From positions 12,193,116 to 12,257,115 of the forward strand of contig NC_135997.1 of the NCBI RefSeq assembly GCF_048128805.1: a stretch of 64,000 nucleotides of DNA, in the 5' to 3' direction. Below the pieces are notes generated by a model. That model saw only the letters and a program-made list of their open reading frames with translations. It was not told where the DNA came from and searched no databases. Position 1 is the first letter of the stretch; each line of letters begins with the position of its first letter. The DNA is from Centroberyx gerrardi (Eukaryota > Chordata > Actinopteri > Beryciformes > Berycidae). Shown in pieces: positions 62,601 through 64,000 of the stretch. The translations under genes were made by a program, and so were the position numbers.

Positions 62601-64000
62601 GTCATATTCGTCATTGACAAATCACGAATCATCTGACGATTGTGCCACTTGATTTCTCTTCATAATGGAGTTTTTACAAAAGCCTCATGCCTGCACCTCG
62701 CTCGGTGTGTGTTCTTCCTACTGAAGTTTAAGACTGAAGCATAGAAGTATTAATGATATTTTTTGCAGAGTAGTGAGATGCCCTTTTGTTTGTCTCCTCA
62801 GCCTCCTGCATGGACAGTCCAGACAGCGAGATGGTCCTCTACCTCATGCTGCGCTCTGTTGATCGCTTCTACCAGCAGCACTCCCGCTACCCAGGTAAGA
62901 CCAAGGCTTATGTTAGTCCATTCCATTCATATTCCCGTTTACATGCTACGGAGCAAAGTCTGATTAATAGCACAAAGGAGAAGTCACTGGAGCACACAGA
63001 CAGTTTAAGTCTTCATTGAAGGTGCAAATAGACTTGCAAATAGAATCCTGAGTATGGTGACAGCCTCACCCCAAAAATGTTGGGACTTCTTCTGGTGTCA
63101 GTCATCTTTTTCCTCTGTAAACAAGTTTGCAACCGCTGGAAGGTAGAGCGTGCGTCGTCAAGCAGTTGGATTGCCGCTTATGACGCAAAAAGCCGTGAAT
63201 GCTCTGATAGTCAGTTCAATTAAGTTGTATACATGTCTAAAATGCCCTTCAATAATGCGACTAAAATCGGAATACTATGTCTTAATGCAGTTATGCTTAC
63301 TTGCTTATGACTTTATTCAGGGTAAGATGATCAGAAAATGCTGTTTACATGGCAATTTCTTAATCAATATCGGATTATTACTGTCCATGTAAACATAGTC
63401 ATAGTCTGGTTTGAAATTCCACTCGTAAATTTGGGTAGTTTATTCCTATTGCCGTCATTACATTACATTTTTTTTCATCTCCTGCGCATGTCCTTTTTTC
63501 CCAGGAGTTTATAATTACCAGGTGGAGGAGGACATCAGCAAGCTGAAGCTCTGTGTGAACAGTCTGCTGCAGGAGTACAGCCTCAACGTCAACATCAAAG
63601 ACGATTACATCCACGAGTTGTAAGTTCTGATCACTGCTAGATTTACTGATTGAGTGATTTGCGCAGGCTGTGCCAGATAATGGACTTTATTTGTGACATT
63701 CATCCAAAAAAACGAATCCTGTTAAGATGAAGTATTGAAATTGTTGTCTTCTTTTTTCTCTTTTCATAATCTACAGCTGTCGTTATGGCGCTGCAGAGCC
63801 ACACACAGTTGCTGCATTTTTGGGAGGTACAGTTTTTACATTCTTCAGAGATTGATTGAGATTCTAATGTGCATATGTCTCACCCATATAGTGCTAATAA
63901 ATCAGAAATGTTTATCTGTTTGTTCTTTATCAATATGTTTGTTTTAGGATCGGCCGCCCAAGAAGCCATTAAGATCATCAGCCACCAGTTTGTGCCCTTC
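56685..64000 (+). CDS. nae1: NEDD8-activating enzyme E1 regulatory subunit (APPBP1), 3' end beyond the window
   Basis: Exons: 56685-56734, 57208-57311, 57423-57483, 57594-57624, 57815-57886, 58262-58341, 58749-58858, 59159-59268, 59392-59454, 59599-59662, 59757-59848, 60014-60073, 60286-60419, 60733-60808, 60942-60981, 62298-62384, 62802-62894, 63505-63619, 63777-63826 and 63948-64000 (cut). That is 1545 nt, 515 codons; human NAE1 has 534, so about 18 codons are missing off the edge. Diagnostic segments are [20 protein letters not shown] near the start, then [48 protein letters not shown], and [17 protein letters not shown] near the end. NAE1 pairs with UBA3, which carries the catalytic cysteine, to adenylate NEDD8 and pass it to UBE2M for cullin neddylation. 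NAE1 itself has an inactive adenylation-like fold. Exons 4 (31 nt) and 15 (40 nt) are very small. Donors of exons 5 (GTTGGT) and 7 (GTTACT) are weak, but the frame requires them. Confidence 0.96.
56735..57207 (+). other. nae1 intron 1
   Basis: Contains repeated near-palindromic GCTAACGTTAG / GCTAGCGTTAGCTGACTAGC words at 56838-56880 and 57080-57105. No ORF was supported. Confidence 0.5.
57887..58261 (+). other. nae1 intron 5 with a dispersed repeat
   Basis: The block at about 57957-58020 (CTTTATTTATGTAGC ... CAAAGCGCTTTACAAAAG) is a repeat I recognise as common in fish genomes, possibly a retroelement 3' end. The borders are uncertain. Confidence 0.45.
58342..58748 (+). other. nae1 intron 6
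   Basis: AT-rich; nothing recognised. Confidence 0.6.
58859..59158 (+). other. nae1 intron 7
   Basis: AT-rich; nothing recognised. Confidence 0.6.
60420..60732 (+). other. nae1 intron 13
   Basis: No feature recognised. Confidence 0.6.
60982..62297 (+). other. nae1 intron 15
   Basis: Holds the TTTACATGCAC-ended element at 61051-61431. The rest is AT-rich with no ORF of note. Confidence 0.55.
61051..61431. mobile_element. Non-autonomous transposon with TTTACATGCAC ends, copy 1
   Basis: The left end is CGTTTACATGCACA and the right end is the inverse of TGTTTACATGCACA, each next to a TA dinucleotide. The interior contains a T-homopolymer (61153-61175) and TGATCATC words. No transposase is present. 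It may be Tc1/mariner-like by its TA target, but that is weak. Confidence 0.6.
62385..62801 (+). other. nae1 intron 16
   Basis: Contains the 162-bp inverted-repeat element at 62501-62662; otherwise unremarkable. Confidence 0.6.
62501..62662. mobile_element. 162-bp inverted-repeat element flanked by TA
   Basis: The terminal 22 bp are inverted with one difference (left TGAAGAAAAATCAAGTGGC..., right the inverse of TGAAGAGAAATCAAGTGGC...). TA flanks both sides (62499-62500 and 62663-62664). A second, inner inverted repeat (ATTTGTGATTCGTCA against AAATCACGAATCA) lets most of the element fold into a hairpin. It is a miniature (MITE-type) element with no coding capacity. Confidence 0.75.
62895..63504 (+). 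other. nae1 intron 17
   Basis: Mostly occupied by the second TTTACATG-ended element (62934-63398). Confidence 0.5.
62934..63398. mobile_element. Non-autonomous transposon with TTTACATG ends, copy 2
   Basis: The left end is CCGTTTACATGCTA and the right end is the inverse of ATGTTTACATGGAC. It shares the CGTTTACATG core with the element at 61051. Border and target site are not resolved; it is more diverged than copy 1. Confidence 0.45.

Overview
The window is nuclear DNA of a ray-finned (teleost-like) fish. It holds four vertebrate genes with short coding exons, GT-AG introns of 0.1 to 4.7 kb, about 18 long (CA)n/(GT)n arrays and many short non-autonomous DNA transposons of fish type. No prokaryotic gene, CRISPR array, rRNA or tRNA gene was seen.

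Layout. (1) 382-2883, +: rrad, a complete RGK-family GTPase (4 coding exons, 308 aa). (2) 4681-31923, +: cdh16, a complete 7D-type cadherin, Ksp-cadherin (17 coding exons, 823 aa), its introns loaded with microsatellites and transposons. (3) 31924-48059: about 16 kb with no supportable gene. (4) 48060-55647, -: ca7, a complete cytosolic carbonic anhydrase VII (7 exons, 263 aa). (5) 55648-56684: an interval of about 1 kb between the divergent ca7 and nae1 starts. (6) 56685-64000, +: nae1, the regulatory subunit of the NEDD8-activating enzyme (20 exons seen, 515 codons; the last 18 or so lie beyond the window).

Exon boundaries were assembled by hand from reading frame, GT/AG sites and remembered mammalian family sequence. 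All phases close without a frameshift, and the total lengths match the families (human RRAD 308, CDH16 829, CA7 264, NAE1 534 aa). As I recall it, gene order and relative orientation match human 16q22.1 (NAE1, CA7, PDP2, CDH16, RRAD), except that no PDP2 coding sequence is visible between cdh16 and ca7. The four genes do not form a pathway: they are a Ca-channel-regulating GTPase, an epithelial adhesion molecule, a CO2 hydratase and a neddylation enzyme, held together by old synteny.

No new biological system was found. The more unusual signals are non-coding: a hAT-like element inserted 9 bp inside a cdh16 donor site, (TG)n arrays serving as the pyrimidine-poor lead-in of three cdh16 acceptors, two TTAA-flanked elements, two interstitial telomere-like tracts, a 25-G run, and a Z-DNA-prone CA/CG tract beside the ca7 start.
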